The position numbers were made by a program, and so were the translations under genes. Below are positions 19,785 to 22,032 of a stretch of DNA of 22,032 nt, in pieces. Source of the DNA: a virus; the IMG/VR virus record IMGVR_UViG_3300002835_007209, positions 1-22,032 of that record, one strand, 5' to 3'. The notes beneath the pieces were generated by a model. It had not been told where the DNA came from. It did not search any database and saw only the letters and a program-made list of their open reading frames with translations. Numbering within the stretch: the first letter of the stretch is position 1; every line of letters starts with the position of its first letter.

Positions 19785-20150
19785 ATGTTTAATATGGATG
19801 ATTTCAATAATGACAATAGTTTAAGAATTCCAAGTGGTTTTAGTAATGATATTGAATTTGTTTACATAATGCAATCAGTAGCGAATGTTGTTTGCAGAAC
19901 TAATCATAGTGATCCTAAGGATAGAGAAAGGTTATCTATGAGTTTGATAAATATAGCATGCGGAGATAAAGAAGATGTAGTTGCTGATAGAGCAGTAAGC
20001 ATTATTTTGTCATTGGTGCATCATTTGTCAACAATTATTGAGGCAACAGAAGTTGATCTTGATGAATATCATAAAGCTTACAATGATGAAACATTAAGCA
20101 ATTTGTATGATAACCCAAATATACCTTATTACGAGGATGACAATGATTGA
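19785..20150 (+). CDS. Helical acidic hypothetical protein, 121 residues
   Basis: A helical protein MFNMDDFNNDNSLRIPSGF with 'DIEFVYIMQSVANVVCRTNH', 'RLSMSLINIACGDKEDVVAD' and 'AVSIILSLVHHLSTIIEATE', ending with an acidic tail. AAAGGAGC at about 19774 gives a clear SD. No domain was recognised. The 3' end overlaps the WhiB-like gene by eight bases, so the two are translated together and may act in the same process. Confidence 0.6.
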   Translation: MFNMDDFNNDNSLRIPSGFSNDIEFVYIMQSVANVVCRTNHSDPKDRERLSMSLINIACGDKEDVVADRAVSIILSLVHHLSTIIEATEVDLDEYHKAYNDETLSNLYDNPNIPYYEDDND

Positions 20151-20466
20151 TGAAAATAAGGAATCATGGAGAGATGAAGCAAATTGTATAAAAGCTCCTT
20201 TAAATATATTTTTCCCTGAAGATGAAACTGGTAGCACCAGTAAGAGAAAAATTGATAGAGCGAAAATAATATGTGAAAATTGTTCAGTCCAACATAAATG
20301 CTTAATATATTCTTTAAATGAAAATATTGATCATGGAGTTTGGGGTGGACTTTCATCCAGGGAAAGAAAAGCATTGAAGAAAAATGTTGATGCAATGGAT
20401 TATACAAGCACAGTTTATTTATTGTTAAATAAAACAATCCCAATCATAAGTAAGAGAAAGAAATAG
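20143..20466 (+). CDS. whiB: WhiB-like iron-sulfur transcription regulator
   Basis: A 107-residue protein of the WhiB-like family, which is restricted to actinobacteria and their phages and is therefore the main evidence for the host. The four cluster-binding cysteines are C15, C44, C47 and C53 (C-x28-C-x2-C-x5-C). The family's other marks are present: 'WRDEANC', 'IFFPED', then 'GVWGGLSSRERK' (65-76), the glycine turn followed by a basic helix that contacts the AT-rich promoter or sigma factor. Such proteins bind sigma A region 4. I chose ATG 20143 because GAGGA at 20133-20137 precedes it by five bases and because it gives an eight-base overlap; the upstream reading lacks this. It may regulate host or phage transcription. 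Confidence 0.92.
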   Translation: MIDENKESWRDEANCIKAPLNIFFPEDETGSTSKRKIDRAKIICENCSVQHKCLIYSLNENIDHGVWGGLSSRERKALKKNVDAMDYTSTVYLLLNKTIPIISKRKK

Positions 20467-20475
20467 GAGAAAGCC

Positions 20476-21414
20476 ATGAACAATCAAACGAGAGTGGAAG
20501 AGATAGTAGAGGAAGTTTTAACCAGCAAAGATGTTAAATCTATGCATATCCCCATTAAAACCAATAGCCAGCAAGAAATGTTTGGAGCATCATTTAACAG
20601 TGGTCATGTTTCAAAGATATCTTCTTTGGTTAAAGTATCTGATCTGGTAATTGATTACACATACCAGCGTCAGCCGCTTATTAAGAAAGTAAATAAGATT
20701 GCAAAGAACTTTGACTCAGATATTCTTGGAGTCATTATTTGCTCAATGCGTGAAGATGGATCATTGGCTGTAATTGATGGTAGCCATAGAGTTCATGCTA
20801 TGCGTGAAAAAGGAATGAATGATTACTCAGTAAATGCTCTTATCTACTTTGATTTAGATATCAAAGACGAAGCAAGAATATTTGCGATGCTTAATCAGGA
20901 ACACACAAAGCCAAATACAACAGATATCTTTAAAGCTGGAATTGTTTCTGGTGATGAAGAAACGATTGCAATTAATAAAATCCTTAACGGTTTGGGTTTG
21001 ATTATTGGAGTTGGACCTGGTGATAATAAGGTTCGTGCTATTTCTACAATTAGGCGTGTTTATCGTAATGCTGGAGATAAAGTATTGCGTGACACATTGT
21101 ATACGATTAAATCAGCTTATGGTGACTCATCTAGCACAATGCGTGATGTTTTGATTTCTGCTGTTGCAATTATCTATAATCGTTATGGTGCAAAAGTTGA
21201 AGTATCTCGTATGGTTACTACATTGCAAAAGTTTGGTAATCCAAATACGCTTATTGCAAATGCAAAATCAATTGGTGTAAATGCAAGTTCTGTTACAGCA
21301 TCTGCTTTACCATTTGTTATTGTAAATGCTTATAATCAAAGATTAACAACAAATCGCCTTAGCGATTACCCAATGAATTTACTTGCTCAGCAAGTATGGG
21401 TTTCAATTAAATAA
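20476..21414 (+). CDS. ParB-like nuclease domain protein (DUF6551-type)
   Basis: A 312-residue protein with a ParB/sulfiredoxin-like N-terminal domain. The block is 'IDYTYQRQPLIKKVNKIAKNFD' with 'LGVIICSMREDGSLAVIDGS' and 'HRVHAMREKGM' (about 58-110), in which YQR and DGSHR are the family motifs; the variant with YQRxL and 'DGxHRxxAxxxxG' is common in actinophages. The C-terminal half is helical ('STIRRVYRNAGDKVLRDTLY', 'DVLISAVAIIYNRYGAKVEV') and probably binds DNA or partners. No separate HTH is obvious. AGGAGAAAG lies before the ATG. It is the last gene before a hairpin and may regulate, segregate or nick DNA; the exact role is unknown. Confidence 0.8.
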   Translation: MNNQTRVEEIVEEVLTSKDVKSMHIPIKTNSQQEMFGASFNSGHVSKISSLVKVSDLVIDYTYQRQPLIKKVNKIAKNFDSDILGVIICSMREDGSLAVIDGSHRVHAMREKGMNDYSVNALIYFDLDIKDEARIFAMLNQEHTKPNTTDIFKAGIVSGDEETIAINKILNGLGLIIGVGPGDNKVRAISTIRRVYRNAGDKVLRDTLYTIKSAYGDSSSTMRDVLISAVAIIYNRYGAKVEVSRMVTTLQKFGNPNTLIANAKSIGVNASSVTASALPFVIVNAYNQRLTTNRLSDYPMNLLAQQVWVSIK

Positions 21415-21421
21415 TAGATTT

Positions 21422-21455
21422 GGGGTTGGGTTAGACTGATCGCTAACTCAACCCC
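21422..21455 (+). terminator. Hairpin after the ParB-like gene, no T-run
   Basis: GGGGTTGGGTTAG (21422-21434) pairs with CTAACTCAACCCC (21443-21455) in a 13-bp stem with one G-T pair and an eight-base loop. It starts seven bases after the stop. The stem is GC-rich and stable, but the following ATTTAAGTCCC has no run of T. It could be a weak terminator, an mRNA-end stabiliser or an attenuator between the ParB-like gene and the next one. Confidence 0.6.
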
Positions 21456-21487
21456 ATTTAAGTCCCTCTAAACAAAAGGAGAATGAT

Positions 21488-21859
21488 ATGAATAATTATC
21501 CACCTGGGGTAACTGGTAATGAATATGAAATTGCTGGTGGTGAAGAAACAGAAGAGTATTGGCAATGTGAAGGTATGGTATCAGCAATTACTGTAAGTAT
21601 ACCAACTATTCAAGATATGAGTGAACAAATCTTTAATGTATTTACTAAATTAAAAGAGCATAGTTATACTTCATATCAAGAGTGGATTAATCAAAATGTA
21701 AGAAGTATAAAAAGAACATTAGAGGATCTAATTCATTCTGACGAAGTGGTTGAAGTTGATTGCGGTTTTAATGGAACTGTTTTAATGGAACGATACAAGA
21801 ATAAAAAATGGTGGTCTTGCCCAAATTGTAGGGCAGAGCATGAAGTTGAACTTGATTAA
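21488..21859 (+). CDS. Actinophage-type zinc-ribbon hypothetical protein, 123 residues
   Basis: A protein opening MNNYPPGVTGNEYEIAGGEE with 'YWQCEG' (C27), a long helical middle, and a C-terminal ribbon-like motif, 'VDCGFNGTV ... WWSCPNCRAEHE', giving one C, then CPxC, with a late HE. The layout 'PxGVTGxEYxIAGxxxE ... CGFxGxV ... WxCPxCxxEHE' is typical of short hypothetical proteins of actinophages. The cysteines probably bind zinc. AAAAGGAG just before the ATG sets the start. It lies after a hairpin, so it may have its own regulation or be read through. Confidence 0.7.
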   Translation: MNNYPPGVTGNEYEIAGGEETEEYWQCEGMVSAITVSIPTIQDMSEQIFNVFTKLKEHSYTSYQEWINQNVRSIKRTLEDLIHSDEVVEVDCGFNGTVLMERYKNKKWWSCPNCRAEHEVELD

Positions 21860-21955
21860 TATTGTGATCAGAAAGCACACTCAAGTTTGTAGTTTTAAGA
21901 ATATAAAAATGGCGGGAGTTCAATGTATATACCAAACAAAATAGATGGAGGAATC

Positions 21956-22032
21956 ATGGAAGATATTAAACTACATAGCGTTAAGAATTTAAGGGGTGGG
22001 TATTTTGTTCCTGAGTTTATAGATAAGAAATT
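21956..22032 (+). CDS. Start of a hypothetical gene, truncated by the window end
   Basis: An open frame from ATG 21956 to the end of the window, MEDIKLHSVKNLRGGYFVPEF and on, with GGAGG at 21947-21951 four bases before the ATG. An upstream in-frame ATG at 21923, preceded by GGGAG at 21914-21918, would add eleven residues (MYIPNKIDGGI); the two SDs are equally good, so the true start is open. The visible part is too short for a family call. The 96 bases before it hold no other gene. Confidence 0.45.
   Translation, partial: MEDIKLHSVKNLRGGYFVPEFIDKK

Noticed and set aside
21909-21944. Eleven-residue frame before the last gene
   Set aside because: Too short, no SD, and overlaps the alternative start and SD of the next gene.

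Overview
This window is very likely a piece of an AT-rich double-stranded DNA bacteriophage genome that infects an actinobacterium. The phage assignment rests on a large terminase subunit with both ATPase and nuclease motifs, a probable small terminase subunit just upstream, and dense, overlapping, single-strand gene packing (all supported genes are on the + strand). The actinobacterial host is suggested by a WhiB-type four-cysteine regulator, a ParB-like protein of a type common in actinophages, and many small proteins resembling hypothetical families of actinophages and actinobacterial plasmids. The low GC suggests a low-GC aquatic actinobacterium, but this is inference. No integrase, tRNA gene, CRISPR array or structural (portal, capsid, tail) gene was recognised.

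Layout. (A) 1-10,088: a compact operon of replication, recombination and sugar genes. It starts with the 3' end of a DnaE-type DNA polymerase, then a GT2 glycosyltransferase, a HxGH cytidylyltransferase, a RecA-like recombinase, a GT4 glycosyltransferase, a set of small proteins (including a 24-residue membrane peptide and a PD-(D/E)XK resolvase-like protein), a MazG/DUF1599-like protein, a Cas4-like Fe-S exonuclease, a zinc-finger protein, a RuvC-like resolvase, an HTH protein, a YkgJ-like cysteine cluster protein, a second GT4 glycosyltransferase and the putative small terminase. (B) 10,083-10,201: three tandem 36-bp repeats and a promoter-like element in front of the large terminase. (C) 10,202-12,560: large terminase, two small genes and a strong intrinsic terminator. 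(D) 12,561-13,394: a probably leaderless GT-A glycosyltransferase. (E) 13,395-13,772: a 378-bp non-coding control region with a TATACT box, a possible three-way-junction RNA, and repeated GATCT motifs, one of them an inverted match to the terminase-proximal repeat. (F) 13,773-22,032: about twenty-two small, AT-rich, often acidic genes, mostly of unknown function, with WhiB, a ParB-like protein, a YubB/DUF1281-like protein and several cysteine-motif proteins.

How the parts fit together. Region A combines a replicative polymerase with a plausible recombination set (RecA-like, Cas4-like exonuclease, RuvC-like and Hjc-like nucleases). Interleaved with it are three glycosyltransferases and a nucleotide-sugar type cytidylyltransferase, with a fourth glycosyltransferase in region D; together they point to glycosylation of phage DNA, virion or host surface, target unknown. 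Region F looks like an early or host-takeover block. The most interesting non-coding signals are the 36-bp repeats with partial inverted copies near 12.1 and 13.6 kb, two -10 boxes placed exactly six bases before SD-less ATGs, and the folded RNA candidate at 13.5 kb. All family assignments are from reading motifs by eye; no database search was run.
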